Source: Rhynchopus sp. YZ270_cl-10
Lineage: Eukaryota > Euglenozoa > Diplonemea > Diplonemida > Diplonemidae
Assembly: GCA_964035575.1 (NCBI GenBank)
Contig: CAXIVB010000012.1
Coordinates: 1 to 58,331 of the forward strand
Direction: 5' to 3'
DNA: 58,331 nt
This document shows, one piece after another, positions 44,954 through 58,331 of this stretch. Each line of letters opens with the position of its first letter. Positions within the stretch are counted from its first letter, which is position 1. A program made the position numbers and the translations under genes. Below the pieces are notes generated by a model that was not told where the DNA came from, made no database searches, and worked only from the letters and a program-made list of their open reading frames with translations.

Positions 44954-47559
44954 ATGGGTCCATAAGGGGTTATATGCACTTATATGTACTTACATACATG
45001 TACATGTACCTCATATAGTACCCCTACGTACCTGTAGCTATATGCCCTTTAGACCCCATGTGCCCATGTGCCCACACCTCCTCACACCTGCTCCATATGC
45101 TCATATACCCCATATACCCCCTAAAAGGGGTCAAATGGGTCCTCAAAAGGGTCCCAAAATGGTCCATTTTAGGACACCCCATTCCACCATTTCAAACGTG
45201 CCCTTTCAATTGCACCATTTTGGGGACCCCCCTCAGATCTGGGGACCCCCTCAAAATGACCCCTTTTGACCCCATTTTGACCCCTTTTGGGTCCCTACCC
45301 ATGACCCCCTAGGTCCTCAGGCCATATGGGTCCATAAGGGGTTATATGCACTTATATGTACTTACATACATGTACATGTACCTCATATAGTACCCCTACG
45401 TACCTGTAGCTATATGCCCTTTAGACCCCATGTGCCCATGTGCCCACACCTCCTCACACCTGCTCCATATGCTCATATACCCCATATACCCCCCTAAAAG
45501 GGGTCAAAATGGGTCCTCAAAAGGGTCCCAAAATGGTCCATTTTAGGACACCCCATTCCACCATTTCAAACGTGCCCTTTCAATTGCACCATTTTGGGGA
45601 CCCCCCTCAGATCTGGGGACCCCCTCAAAATGACCCCTTTTGACCCCATTTTGACCCCTTTTGGGTCCCTACCCATGACCCCCTAGGTCCTCAGGCCATA
45701 TGGGTCCATAAGGGGTTATATGCACTTATATGTACTTACATACATGTACATGTACCTCATATAGTACCCCTACGTACCTGTAGCTATATGCCCTTTAGAC
45801 CCCATGTGCCCATGTGCCCACACCTCCTCACACCTGCTCCATATGCTCATATACCCCATATACCCCCTAAAAGGGGTCAAATGGGTCCTCAAAAGGGTCC
45901 CAAAATGGTCCATTTTAGGACACCCCATTCCACCATTTCAAACGTGCCCTTTCAATTGCACCATTTTGGGGACCCCCCTCAGATCTGGGGACCCCCTCAA
46001 AATGACCCCTTTTGACCCCATTTTGACCCCTTTTGGGTCCCTACCCATGACCCCCTAGGTCCTCAGGCCATATGGGTCCATAAGGGGTTATATGCACTTA
46101 TATGTACTTACATACATGTACATGTACCTCATATAGTACCCCTACGTACCTGTAGCTATATGCCCTTTAGACCCCATGTGCCCATGTGCCCACACCTCCT
46201 CACACCTGCTCCATATGCTCATATACCCCATATACCCCCTAAAAGGGGTCAAATGGGTCCTCAAAAGGGTCCCAAAATGGTCCATTTTAGGACACCCCAT
46301 TCCACCATTTCAAACGTGCCCTTTCAATTGCACCATTTTGGGGACCCCCCTCAGATCTGGGGACCCCCCTCAAAATGACCCCTTTTGACCCCATTTTGAC
46401 CCCTTTTGGGTCCCTACCCATGACCCCCTAGGTCCTCAGGCCATATGGGTCCATAAGGGGTTATATGCACTTATATGTACTTACATACATGTACATGTAC
46501 CTCATATAGTACCCCTACGTACCTGTAGCTATATGCCCTTTAGACCCCCATGTGCCCATGTGCCCACACCTCCTCACACCTGCTCCATATGCTCATATAC
46601 CCCATATACCCCCCTAAAAGGGGTCAAAATGGGTCCTCAAAAGGGTCCCATTTTCAGGACCCTCCAGCCCTCAGGACCCCTCAGGACCCCAAATGGCCCC
46701 TTTTGGGGACCCCCCTCAGATCTGGGGACCCCCTCAAAATGACCCCTTTTTGGCCCATTTTAGGACCCATTTTAGGACCCATTTTGACCCCTAAATCTAT
46801 GAACATTGACGCCCAAAAAGACCCTTTTTGAGGTCCCATTTTGGACCCCTTTTTGGTCCAAAAAGTGACCCCTTTTTATGACCCTATTTTACCACTTTGG
46901 CCCGTTTTGCCTACAGTGGTCCATCAGGCCCTTTTGAGGGGTCCCAAAAAGGGGTCCATTTTGGGACCCTTTTGGGACCTCCCATGGCCCTCTAGCCACC
47001 CTGCTCATATGGGACCCCTTATACCCCATATAGTACCTATTTAGACCCTTAAATATAGGCCCTCTAGCCACCCTGTTCCCATGGCTCCAGACCCCCTAAA
47101 AGGGGTCAAAATGGGTCCTCAAAAGGGTCCCAAAATGGTCCATTTTAGGACACCCCATTCCACCATTTCAAACGTGCCCTTTCAATTGCACCATTTTGGG
47201 GACCCCCCTCAGATCTGGGGACCCCCCTCAAAATGACCCCTTTTGACCCCATTTTGACCCCTTTTGGGTCCCTACCCATGACCCCCTAGGTCCTCAGGCC
47301 ATATGGGTCCATAAGGGGTTATATGCACTTATATGTACTTACATACATGTACATGTACCTCATATAGTACCCCTACGTACCTGTAGCTATATGCCCTTTA
47401 GACCCCATGTGCCCATGTGCCCACACCTCCTCACACCTGCTCCATATGCTCATATACCCCATATACCCCCTAAAAGGGGTCAAATGGGTCCTCAAAAGGG
47501 TCCCAAAATGGTCCATTTTAGGACACCCCATTCCACCATTTCAAACGTGCCCTTTCAAT
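44954..47559. repeat. 372-374-bp array (unit 4)
   Basis: Same six-copy structure as 6221-8826. Confidence 0.95.
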
Positions 47560-48763
47560 CACCGTCTATCTGATGACCGCCCTTGGATCTCAGTCCTTGT
47601 GGTAAAACCGCACCTCCCGTGGTGTGTACTTAACCAACCGCATCTGTTAGGACCAACGGAGGGTGGCGGGCGCTTGCGCCTCGGGTCACCCGGCAGATGC
47701 AACCAACCACTAGTATACGCCCTCCGGGGAACGTGCGCATTGGGCGTACATCTGCACTCTACCGTCTCAGTCCTCGGACAGGGACCCCTTTACCCAACCA
47801 GCCGGGTAGGCAGGTTATCCGTTATCTGACCCCACCACCCCTAGGGCTCTGCGTAGTCAATTCTGCGTATTAGGCTCCTCCATGTGACCACCCCGCTTAC
47901 ACTAGCTTGATCCGACCAACCCTTCGGCCTCGGCCACTCTTCAACATCATACATGCGGAGTTGTATCCTATGCAGTTGATGTGCTCTGTAAGGACACTTT
48001 GGCCTCGTGCCAGCACGTGAGGGGTCCCAGGGCCTTTCATAGCCGTCCGGTAGGCTATGGAAGTGAGTCCTTCCCAGCCGTGCCTACTGAGTCCATATGG
48101 GGCTATAGGGTACAGCTGCCGGTGCATGTCCAACCCCTGAGCCTGACCCGATCCGACCCCACCAACCCTTCGGCCTCGGCCACTCTGAGTATCTCCCCGC
48201 TTACACTAGCCTGACCTCCCCCGTTGGTAAGTGCTCTGCGTAGTCAATTCTGCGTATTAGGCCACTCTCTATACACGTATGTAGATGCTGTATTCTACGC
48301 AGGAGGAGTGCTCCGTAAGGACACTTCGGTTCAGTACTTAGGTGCTGTTCCGGCCCGTGAGGGGTGTAGGGGCTCTCGTTGCTGGAAGGCAGGCGCGAGG
48401 GTATCCCCTTCCTAACCGGCCTCCTGAGTCCATAAGGGACTGTAGTGTACAGCTGCCATGCATACAGCCCCCGAGCTTGATCCGACCAACCCTTCGGCCT
48501 CGGCCACTCTGAGTATCTCCCCGCTTACACTAGCTTGACCCGATCCGACCCCACCAACCCTTCGGCCTCGGCCACTCTGAGTATCTCCCCCAATCTCTTA
48601 GCTTGACCCCACCACCCCTAGGGCTCTGCGTAGTCAATTCTGCGTATTAGGCTCCTCCATGTGATCACCCCGCTTACACGTTAGTTTGACTTGGGTCCCC
48701 CCACAGGTACTAGCGCAGGTAGTTCTGCGTATTAGGCCACTCTCTATAGGCACTCTAGCAGGT
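47560..48763 (+). ncRNA. Copy of structured domain and modules M1-M3 (unit 4)
   Basis: Identical copy of 8827-10030. Confidence 0.4.
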
Positions 48764-48778
48764 GTCTTTACAAGGTGA

Positions 48779-49807
48779 TGTGTGGTGATGCTGGGCATGA
48801 TTGGTTATCGGATGTGGTCTTAGGAGCTGTGCGACGTGGGGGATGTCCAGTCCGTGGTGGCGCAATCCACTGGCACCGAGGAGGCTCTCGGTGGCTTGGG
48901 CATCTCTCCAGCACAGCGTGGCAGGCGATACATATATCAACGCCTACGGGGTACACTGCAGCTTGATGCAGAGGTCGAGTGGCCGCCCCCAGCCTTAGTC
49001 CTTTTACCATGCGCTGCCAATGAAGCTCGACCAGTTTATACAGATGCGACCAGGATGCCACCTCCATCTCTACGGCTCTGTCGTAATGGAGCAATCCCTG
49101 CGGACTTCTGTTGCTGGCAACTACCTTGCTGTTGCAACCCGTGCCATTCCGGATGTAGGTGGCCCTCCCGCGCTAGGTTAACCGCGGACTCTACCTCTGA
49201 CGCTCTAGCAAGGGGCGGAGGAGGTATATCCCCAGAGTGGCCAACGGCCGTAACCGATGTCACTCTGGGTGTGGACTTCCGTGCCACATTTGCATCCACC
49301 ATGCATTGCAACTTTGGCTTTGATACACTCCCTAGAGGTCTGGCCTCGGAGTACTAGCAAGTCCCCCTGCTCCGGAGCTTGGCCAACGCCTGCTTGGACA
49401 AGGAGAGGGAAGGCTTTCATAGGCTCTGTTATGAGGTTGAGGACGACACAGTATGTGACCTCTCTCGGGGCGCCTTTGAGCTCATGAAGCAACGGTCTCT
49501 GGGCACTGTTCACAGGCCGCACGAGGGGTACAAGTGCCCTCACAGCGGTAGCGTACACGTCGCGCTCCCTGCCCTATAGAGAGCAGCCGAGACGTCTCTT
49601 ACTGTCCCTTGTTTTGCCTGGTGCCATAGCAGGAGTGCGGGAGGGTTTAATAGCCCCCTTCACACAACTGTGGTGTACACGGAGTGGGTCCACAAGGGGA
49701 CCCTTCTCTGGAACGACCCCTTCGCCACCTAGGTCAAGACCTTCGGGGGATCCAAGGAGTGGAGGGGTGTGACATGTGGCTGGGAGCTGTATCGGGTCTA
49801 GATGTAA
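48779..49807 (+). CDS. Copy of TAG-interrupted frame (unit 4)
   Basis: Identical copy of 10046-11074. Confidence 0.22.
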
Positions 49808-50393
49808 GTGACTGGAGTACATGTGAGGTAGTGCAGGACCATGTAGTTAGACAGGCCTTGTGATGGTGGTTTGGTGTAGTGTAGCCTCTTTGTTATAGTG
49901 ATCCTGGTCCACTGCTGAGCATAGCTTCTGCATAGTGCAGGCAGTGGGAGGGGATGGTCCTGGCTGGGTTCGTTGTATGTCATCTCTGGGTGTCCAGTAA
50001 GTCGCACAGTCGTTAAGCAGATGCATAGGCTAGGGTCAGCTGAGAAGTGACCTCTGTGTATTCTGTGGCTCGCGCACCCCCACCCTTTAAGGAGCTCTGA
50101 TGTATAGCCTACTTGGTTCAGGTACTGTCTTAACTCTCCCGACCACCCTATTTCGCTGCATGCACCGCTCTGCTTGATCTCGTGCTGGTACTTAACGGTT
50201 GTTACTTAGTAGCCGATTTGATGGAGGCGTATTAGGACTTGCAGGACTTTTGGTTGTGAGGACCCGTACCTGCTGGCGTAGTTGTGTTGCAAGAGGACAG
50301 CCCTACATCACCCCAAGACCTTCACGGATACTACTCCATTCAAGGGTGTTATATTCAGTCTCCGCTGCTGGATCCGATGTTGGACTACTAGAG

Positions 50394-50854
50394 TGATTGG
50401 TTGGCTGACGAGTCAGCCAATCATGATGAGGCGACTGACGAGTAGACGGATGGGTTGCTGAGCTAGCTCGCCCCACCGGCTCCCGGTCTTCCTATGCTGG
50501 CTGCACTTCGGTGTGGTCAGCTCATCCAGGACAAGGCGACTGACGAGTAGACGGATGGGTTGCTGAGCTAGCTCGCCCCACCGGCTCCCGGTCTTCCTTA
50601 TGCTGACGGCACTTCGGTGTGGTCAGCTTCCGGTTCTAGTATCTCTGGCTGAGGAGTTTGGGGGCTATTGGATGGGTGTTGACTGACGAGTAGAGAGTCT
50701 AGGGCGAGGAGAGTGTAGTTTGAGCCTCCCCGCTCACTTGCTCCGGACCCTAGGCAACTCCCGGTCTTCACCTGCTGGATGGTAGTTATAGGAGGGCTTG
50801 AGTGCTTGACCTAGTCGCCTCGCCTGACTGTAGCATCATCTGTCCAGCATCCAG
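50394..50854 (+). ncRNA. Copy of RNA-element cluster (unit 4)
   Basis: Identical copy of 11661-12121. Confidence 0.42.
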
Positions 50855-51055
50855 TAGTCCTGTTGAGGCACAATGGTGTACTGGAGCATCGGAGTAGGTA
50901 GACGCAAGGTGGTGTAGGATCCCTGTACTCCCTAGAGCACCTCATAGCGCACAGGTAGTAGTGTACCATTCACTACGGGCCGTAAGTCCCTCACATCTCT
51001 TGTAGGTCTGAACCGTGCCGGATCTGACTCTGCTCGGTGCTTCAGTTGGTGCCCG

Positions 51056-51499
51056 TTGAGCTATGTGGACCCCACATTATGTCTATGTACTGCATGTCAT
51101 GCGTGTCTGATACATGTTGCACGTGGGCGTCTGTTAGTACACGTCACGCCGCGCTCTTTCACAGGCCTTTGGAGCACACAGGAGTTGTACATTTGGCTGG
51201 GTGCCTTTGTACTACGCTTGACCTCCTCCTTCTCTGGATGCAACATGCTGCTGTCGACGTACCGGCTCCGGCCAGGGCGAGACGGGTCCACACTCCCTCC
51301 TTGCCAAGGAGGGAGGAGTTTGGACATCAGCATCCCAGGGTTGGTGGATCAAGGTCAGCAGCTCCATAGACCGTCGTCTGCAGCTGCCCTTGTCCTGGCC
51401 TCACGGCTAGGCACATGCAGAGACGGTGACCCCCTACCTTGTACCCCCATGCGGTGCGCCTACGGGCAAGCCCTATATTGGGGGTACAATGGTGTTTAA
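51056..51499 (+). CDS. Copy of possible 147-codon CDS (unit 4)
   Basis: Identical copy of 12323-12766. Confidence 0.2.
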   Translation: MSYVDPTLCLCTACHACLIHVARGRLLVHVTPRSFTGLWSTQELYIWLGAFVLRLTSSFSGCNMLLSTYRLRPGRDGSTLPPCQGGRSLDISIPGLVDQGQQLHRPSSAAALVLASRLGTCRDGDPLPCTPMRCAYGQALYWGYNGV

Positions 51500-51541
51500 G
51501 ACAGACCGTCGGTCAGGGGGTAAACGTCAGGGTTGGTAGGC

Positions 51542-51787
51542 ATGTCTGAGAACAGACAAATGGACCGACCACCCTTGGACTCCAGGCCTGCGAAGTCTCA
51601 GATGAGCTCCGTGGAGGGCTACCCGTGCAGTGCGAGCTACTATGCAGAGCTGACATGCGTCAGAGGCCTGGTCCGGGGGCTACTGCTGCCCGTCCTCGTC
51701 CTCTTGAGCGGCATGGTGCTTGCTACTGTAGGTCTCCACACAGTCCGCGTACCCCACTTCCGTACTCAGCATGGATACGTAATCTAA
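51542..51787 (+). CDS. Copy of possible 81-aa membrane protein (unit 4)
   Basis: Identical copy of 12809-13054. Confidence 0.28.
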   Translation: MSENRQMDRPPLDSRPAKSQMSSVEGYPCSASYYAELTCVRGLVRGLLLPVLVLLSGMVLATVGLHTVRVPHFRTQHGYVI

Positions 51788-52361
51788 CCTGTCCATATAC
51801 CCTATACTGTCTGGTAGCATGCTAAGTGACGTCGTCATGCTGATGGGCACTATAGATGTTGTGTTTGGGTCCGTAGATAGGTACCCGGGAGTAGTATTTA
51901 TACATCGCTCGTGGCTCCTGTGTACATCACCATCTGCACCATAGACATGCTATGCTCTAGAGATGTAGTGTGCTGTAAGGACACCATACTAGTAGCATGA
52001 TGAGTGCTGCCACCACTACTATCAGTTGATGACCTCACATATCTCATCTATATGTCCACACCTGTATATGCACTAGTCCTCTATGCGACCTCTCATACAT
52101 ACACTATATGCTCCATGGAGACCCTGTACCTACTGCATACCTTGACGGCTATAGCATCCACATGCACTGCTCGCAGATCCCATGCTACACCACTACTCCG
52201 TAACAGCACACCCGTCATCCAGCACACAGATTGCATATATGGCTGCCCCTGCTGCAGGTGTGGTCTGATACCTACCATACGCATGATGGTGATGTAGAAG
52301 TCGTGCCCCACTTCATGCGGCTAGGAGGTCATACATCTGCTCCCTATCCTCAAATAGCCAG

Positions 52362-52685
52362 ATGCTGCAGCTATGCTGTCCGCCTTCATCCCCGTGTCAC
52401 TACTACTGGATGCTGAGCTCTTGCTCTCTTTGCACGCACCCTATGTGGATGGATGTGCTATCGCCTAGGTTGTTTACCTTAGGGTATAGCATCTCAGGAG
52501 TGCTCAGGTGGAGAGGTAGTAGCAGGTTGCCTAAGCCACTCATAGCGGAGGGCATGATGAAGAAGAAGAGCATGAGCATAGCGTGCCCGGACCTCCACAT
52601 GGTAACACCCTATGTAGCTCCGCGTAGAGTGCCATGTAATACTGCAAAGGTCCATGTCGAGGCAGGAGGTAAACGTCACAGTTGA
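52362..52685 (+). CDS. Copy of doubtful 107-codon ORF (unit 5)
   Basis: Identical copy of 556-879. Confidence 0.12.
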   Translation: MLQLCCPPSSPCHYYWMLSSCSLCTHPMWMDVLSPRLFTLGYSISGVLRWRGSSRLPKPLIAEGMMKKKSMSIACPDLHMVTPYVAPRRVPCNTAKVHVEAGGKRHS

Positions 52686-54572
52686 CTGAGACCTCAGGAC
52701 CCCATTTTGACCCCTTTTAGACCCCTTTTAGACCCCAATACCATAGTCTCAGGCCTCAAACACCCCTTTTAGACCCCCTTTCCAGCAGGTTAAGGGGCCA
52801 AAGTAGGCATACAGGTCCCCAAAGGGGTCCAAAAGGGGTCCCCACTTCCTAAATGGTGTCTCCAAAACCTCCATTTTAGGGTCCCTTTTGGAATGCACCA
52901 GATCGCTTTACTCTACTCTCCCTATCATATCTTGGCACACCCCCTAAATATAGCCATTTCAGACCCCCTCCAGGATGCCCCATTTGAGGACCTTCCTTGT
53001 CAGGTCAAGCGTCAAAAGTAGTACAAACCCGCTAAATACCTGTTTTGACCCCTTTTCAGAGACCCCTCCATTTTAGGGATACTGTTTTAAGAGCACTTTG
53101 CCACCAGAGAGTAGATAGGATTACAAGGCTTTGGCAGATGGGCCATTTAGGGGTCCAAAAGGGGGTCCTCAAAGGGGTCCCAAAAGGGGTCCATAAAGGA
53201 CCCCTCCTAGCCTGGGTCCGAGACCTCCCCATGAGACCTCCTATTTAGACCAAATATGCCTATATGGTAGATCAAACGCCATATCTAGAGGTCCAAATAG
53301 GAGGTCAAAATGGGTCCAAATAGGGACCTAAAAGGGGTCTAAAAAGGGACCCATTTACATGGTCCGTTTAGACCCCTCCTCAAATCGCTGCATCTCATAT
53401 CTGCCTATATGGATTTAATTGATTTGACCAACCTCTAACTTTGAGACCCTCTCAAAGAGGTCCTTTTCCATACTTTGTCGCCCAGATGATCTGCTCAACC
53501 ATGTCGATTTCGGACATATACAGCCATTTCAGACCCTTTTGAGGTGTGTCATTGGAGGGGGTCCAAATAGGGATGTTGAAACCATACATACAAAGTGCTC
53601 AGTTTGGGGTCAAAATAGGAGGTCAAATGGGGTCAAAATAGGAGGTCAAAAGGGGGCTCTTTTTAGGACCCCTTTGGGGTCCATATGGAGACCTCCTATT
53701 TAGACCAAATATGCCTATATGGTAGATCAAACGCCATATCTAGAGGTCTAAATAGGAGGTCAAAATGGGTCTAAATAGGAGGTCTAAAGAGGACCAAAAG
53801 ACACACTTTAAGGGGGCACTTTAAGGGGGCCAACTAACATATCGCGCGCGCGCGCGTGTTAGTAGGGGTTATTGGAGGTCTGCCCGATTTTGGCCTTTTC
53901 TTCCATTTTGGTCTTGGTCCTCTGGTCTGCTGGTCCGAAGTCCGCCGGGCTCTGAGCACCCGATCTGAGGAGCTATTTGCAGGTCTTGATCTTGGGGTGG
54001 TCTGGGTCTGAGAGGGGTCTGTTCCATTTAAGGCTGGTTTGGGGTGCAAATGGGATTAAGTCGGCTAGTCGACTTAACGCGGCATGGAACAGTACGTGCT
54101 CGTCCCTGCCTGGCACCCCTCATTTTGGGCCCCGGCAAGTCCTCTTTGTATGACCCCTTTTAGAGACCCCATTTGGACCTTGTGTTGGTTCGACTCAAGA
54201 CCCCAATATTGCCTATATTGACCATTGTCTGAGGCCACAGCGGGACCACGTTTTGACCCATTTTGACCATCCATTTTGACCCCTTTTAGACCCCATTTTG
54301 ACCCCATTTTGACCCCTAAATCATAGTCTCGCCCGCCCAGATGGCACCTTGAAAGGCACCCTTTTAGACCCCATTTTGACCCCATTTTGACCCCTTTTGA
54401 GCACCTCCTGTTTTGACCCCTTTTGGCGATATGCTCATATTTGCAATGTTGCACTGCTCTCTGTCAACTTCACTTAACTACAACGACTTTTACCCCTTTT
54501 TACATCTCAAAACAGGGTCCAAAACAGGGTCCAAAAGTGACCCTCAAACCCCCAAATCTATGAACATTGACG

Positions 54573-55704
54573 CCCAAAATGGCCCATTTTGACCCCTTTT
54601 GGACCCCTTTTGGGACCCCTCAGGGGTCCCATTTTGACCCCTTTTGGACCCTACAGGCGCGAGACTATACCCCCTGCCTTACACAGGCTTGTAGACCCCC
54701 TCAGCTGCCTTACACAGGCTTGTAGACCCCCTTTTGGGACACTAAATAGACCCATTTGATGTAGGATTTGGCTCATATGACCCCATTTTGACCCCTTTTG
54801 GACCCTCTAGGGCATACAAAAAGGGGCCATTTGATGTAGGATTTGGCTCAAATGGGGTCATTTTGGGGTCCAGATGGGGTCCTCAGGAGGTCCCAAAATG
54901 GGTCCATATAGGGCAAAAAGGGCCCTTTTCAGGTCTGGACACTTTCATACAGAGAGTAGTCCAAAGTTGACACAAAATGGGTGGTACCCCAAAAAGGGGG
55001 TCCTCCAAATTAGGGTCCCAAAATGGTCGGGCGCCAGGAAGGTCCCTTTTTGGGGTACCCCAAAATGGCCCATTTTGACCCCTTTTGGACCCCTTTTGGG
55101 ACCCCTCAGGACCCCCATTTTGACCCCTTTTGGACCCTACAGGCGCGAGACTATACCCCCTGCCTTACACAGGCTTGTAGACCCCCTCAGCTGCCTTACA
55201 CAGGCTTGTAGACCCCCTTTTGGGACACTAAATAGACCCATTTGATGTAGGATTTGGCTCATATGACCCCATTTTGACCCCTTTTGGACCCTCTAGGGCA
55301 TACAAAAAGGGGCCATTTGATGTAGGATTTGGCTCAAATGGGGTCATTTTGGGGTCCAGATGGGGTCCTCAGGAGGTCCCAAAATGGGTCCATATAGGGC
55401 AAAAAGGGCCCTTTTCAGGTCTGGACACTTTCATACAGAGAGTAGTCCAAAGTTGACACAAAATGGGTGGTACCCCAAAAAGGGGGTCCTCCAAATTAGG
55501 GTCCCAAAATGGTCGGGCGCCAGGAAGGTCCCTTTTTGGGGTACCCCAAAATGGCCCATTTTGACCCCTTTTGGACCCCTTTTGGGACCCCTCAGGACCC
55601 CCATTTTGACCCCTTTTGGACCCTACAGGCGCGAGACTATACCCCCTGCCTTACACAGGCTTGTAGACCCCCTCAGCTGCCTTACACAGGCTTGTAGACC
55701 CCCT
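54573..55704. repeat. 486-bp array (unit 5), two copies, marker C,C
   Basis: Two full copies, both with C, as if derived from a unit-3-like array. The minisatellite is at 55646-55769. Confidence 0.95.
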
Positions 55705-57540
55705 CAGCTGCCTTACACAGGCTTGTAGACCCCCTCAGCTGCCTTACACAGGCTTGTAGACCCCTCAGGACCCCCCCTTTTAGACCCCTTTTGACCCCTT
55801 TTGGACCCCTCATCCCCCGGTCCCTATAGGGGCTCAAATGGCCCTTTTCGGGTTTGGACCGTTTTATACAGGGACCAATCCAAAAGTGACACAAAACGGG
55901 TGGTACCCCAAAAAGGGGGTCCTCCGGATTTGGGTCCATTTTGGGGTCGGGCGCCAGGAAGGTCCCTTTTTGGGGTACCCCCAAAATGGCCCTTTTGGCC
56001 CTTTTGGACCCCCTTTTGGACCCTCTAGGGCATACAAAAAGGGGCCATTTGGACGACTCTCTGTGTCAAAAGGGGGTCCATTTTGACCCCATATCTATGA
56101 ACTTTGACCCTCAAATGACCCCATATCTATGAACTTTGACGCCCAGGATGGCACCCCATTCCACCATTTCAGACCCCTCCTTTCAACCACCCCATACCTG
56201 AGGACCCCATATCTATGAACTTTGACCCTCAAATGACCCCATTCCACCATTTCAGACCCCTCCTTTCAACCACCTCCTCTCAAGTCCCGTGCCTCGATGG
56301 AGTATGTCATTATGGCCACATCAGTAGTAGGGCACCATGGCACCCGATCAGTCACTGTAACTGTACTAGTCGCTGTCCCATGGGTACGTGGTGAGCATGG
56401 CCACGGGTGTACATGCTGCGGATGCATGCGTTGCATATGCCACATCCAGGCCCTCTAAGCTGTTTCCATACCCCTCCAGATCTGGGGGTAGGACCCCAAA
56501 TGACCCCATTTGGACCCCATTTGAGGACCATTGGCATCATGTGTGGGCACCCCCTTTTCCACCATGTATGCCATTTGATCTACTCTCCCTATACATATGC
56601 CCTAATGGGCATAACCCCATATGATCCCATATGTGTTATATGACCACTTTGAAGCACCTTTATATGCATAGGGTGGGGACCCCATATGGGCCCTTTAGAC
56701 CCCTTTCAAAAGGGGGTCGAAAGCATGTAGACCTCCTTACACTCCATGTGTATGGTGGTGTATAGGTTAAGGGGCTATATAGGGCATAATGGGTACATAC
56801 ACATACGCATGTCTTGCACCTCATGTGTGCACATGTTGGCATGTCATGAGGTGATCCAAAAGGGTGATCATCAGATGCCCTCATTTTGGGACCCCTCCCA
56901 TTTTAAGAGGTCCGCTGCATCAGACCGGGCCATCCTGGTTTGAACCGTTTGGGGACCTCAGGACCCCCAAATGGGCTGAATTGACCCCTTTTAGGGTCCT
57001 CAAAAGGACCCATTTTGGGGTCAAAAAGGGGGTCAAAATGGGGTCCATATGGTGACCCATACTATGGTCTATATAGGCAATATATGGGTCCTGGACCCTC
57101 CTCATGCCTGGACCCGAGGTGCTCCAAAGGGGGTACCCAAAGTGGTCCATTAAATAGGAGGCCTCCAGACCCCCTTAGGGGTCCAAAAGATGTCGAAACC
57201 CGACATCTACCTGGACCCCCGGAGGTCCCAAAAGGGCCATGTCGGGTTTATACAACCCCTGCCAGTCCTAAGTGCTCTAAAAAGGGGTGATATTTGGTGG
57301 TCCATTCTGAGACCCCAATATGACACTATTTGGCCTGTAGACCATGGTCCAGATCTGGACCCCAGATGGTCCAAAAGGGGTGCAACTAACATATCGCGCG
57401 CGCGCGCGTGGTAAGAGGTAGTTTATAAAATCGGAGCTTCCCAAGACCTCAGACCCCCAGGAGGTGGTCTCAGGGGTCTGAGGGGTTGGGAGGGGTCTGG
57501 AGCCATGAGGGGTCTGGGCCTCCACAGGATGGAGATGGAG

Positions 57541-58331
57541 ATGGGTCCATAAGGGGTTATATGCACTTATATGTACTTACATACATGTACATGTACCTCA
57601 TATAGTACCCCTACGTACCTGTAGCTATATGCCCTTTAGACCCCATGTGCCCATGTGCCCACACCTCCTCACACCTGCTCCATATGCTCATATACCCCAT
57701 ATACCCCCTAAAAGGGGTCAAATGGGTCCTCAAAAGGGTCCCAAAATGGTCCATTTTAGGACACCCCATTCCACCATTTCAAACGTGCCCTTTCAATTGC
57801 ACCATTTTGGGGACCCCCCTCAGATCTGGGGACCCCCTCAAAATGACCCCTTTTGACCCCATTTTGACCCCTTTTGGGTCCCTACCCATGACCCCCTAGG
57901 TCCTCAGGCCATATGGGTCCATAAGGGGTTATATGCACTTATATGTACTTACATACATGTACATGTACCTCATATAGTACCCCTACGTACCTGTAGCTAT
58001 ATGCCCTTTAGACCCCATGTGCCCATGTGCCCACACCTCCTCACACCTGCTCCATATGCTCATATACCCCATATACCCCCCTAAAAGGGGTCAAAATGGG
58101 TCCTCAAAAGGGTCCCAAAATGGTCCATTTTAGGACACCCCATTCCACCATTTCAAACGTGCCCTTTCAATTGCACCATTTTGGGGACCCCCCTCAGATC
58201 TGGGGACCCCCTCAAAATGACCCCTTTTGACCCCATTTTGACCCCTTTTGGGTCCCTACCCATGACCCCCTAGGTCCTCAGGCCATATGGGTCCATAAGG
58301 GGTTATATGCACTTATATGTACTTACATACA
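57541..58331. repeat. 372-374-bp array (unit 5, cut by window end)
   Basis: Two full copies (57541, 57913) and the start of a third at 58287. Confidence 0.95.

Larger units (their letters stand above)
39220..51806. repeat. Tandem macro-repeat unit 4 (12,587 bp, short form)
   Basis: Shorter by exactly 486 bp because it has two rather than three full 486-bp sub-repeats (C then G at the marker). Offset from unit 1 is +39219 before the sub-array and +38733 after it. Confidence 0.97.
51807..58331. repeat. Tandem macro-repeat unit 5 (partial, short form)
   Basis: Incomplete unit ending at the window edge inside the third copy of the 372-bp array. Like unit 4 it has two 486-bp sub-repeats, but both carry C at the marker, so it is not a plain copy of unit 4. 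Confidence 0.96.

Noticed and set aside
1-58331. CRISPR array, integron or phage content
   Set aside because: No short repeats separated by unique spacers of constant size; no integrase, transposase, capsid or polymerase motif in any frame.

Overview
The window is a head-to-tail array of one long repeat. Four full units and part of a fifth can be followed: 1-13073, 13074-26146, 26147-39219, 39220-51806 and 51807-58331 (cut by the window end). Units 1-3 are each 13,073 bp. Unit 4 is 12,587 bp, exactly 486 bp shorter, because it lacks one copy of an internal 486-bp repeat; unit 5 lacks it too. Apart from this, and one C/G difference inside that internal array, I saw no differences between units. 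Positions in unit 1 convert by +13073 (unit 2) and +26146 (unit 3). For unit 4 add 39219 before, or 38733 after, the 486-bp array; for unit 5 add 51806 or 51320.

Each unit has two contrasting parts. The first (about 886-8826) is a spacer of about 7.9 kb built from GACCCC/TTTT words and their complements, poor in CpG. It holds a 486-bp tandem array, a 31-bp minisatellite, a 372-374-bp tandem array, two (CG)7 tracts in a shared flank, and several perfect inverted repeats. The second (8827-13073, running into about 1-885 of the next unit) is about 5.1 kb of CpG-containing, mostly single-copy sequence that folds well on the + strand. It contains a multi-helix domain (8827-9090), two diverged modules of about 390 bp plus a partial third (9094-10030), and a cluster of three related elements (11661-12121). 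In these, paired positions differ between copies in a way that keeps the helices. These are my best candidates for functional, undescribed products: structured RNAs.

Protein-coding evidence is weak. No frame gives a product I recognise. The best candidates are an 81-codon frame with one predicted membrane helix (12809-13054), a 147-codon frame before it (12323-12766), and a 342-codon stretch (10046-11074) closed to TAA and TGA but containing five TAG codons. Similar TAG-only interruption recurs at 198-728 and 12134-12766, which raises a weakly supported possibility that TAG is read as sense.

I found no rRNA, tRNA, CRISPR array, transposase or bacterial-style operon. The layout (very homogeneous long units, a spacer with nested tandem repeats, a compact folded zone) resembles an rDNA-like or macrosatellite array of a eukaryotic nucleus, or a multimer of a roughly 13-kb circular organellar or plasmid molecule. 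The sequence alone does not settle which, nor the organism.
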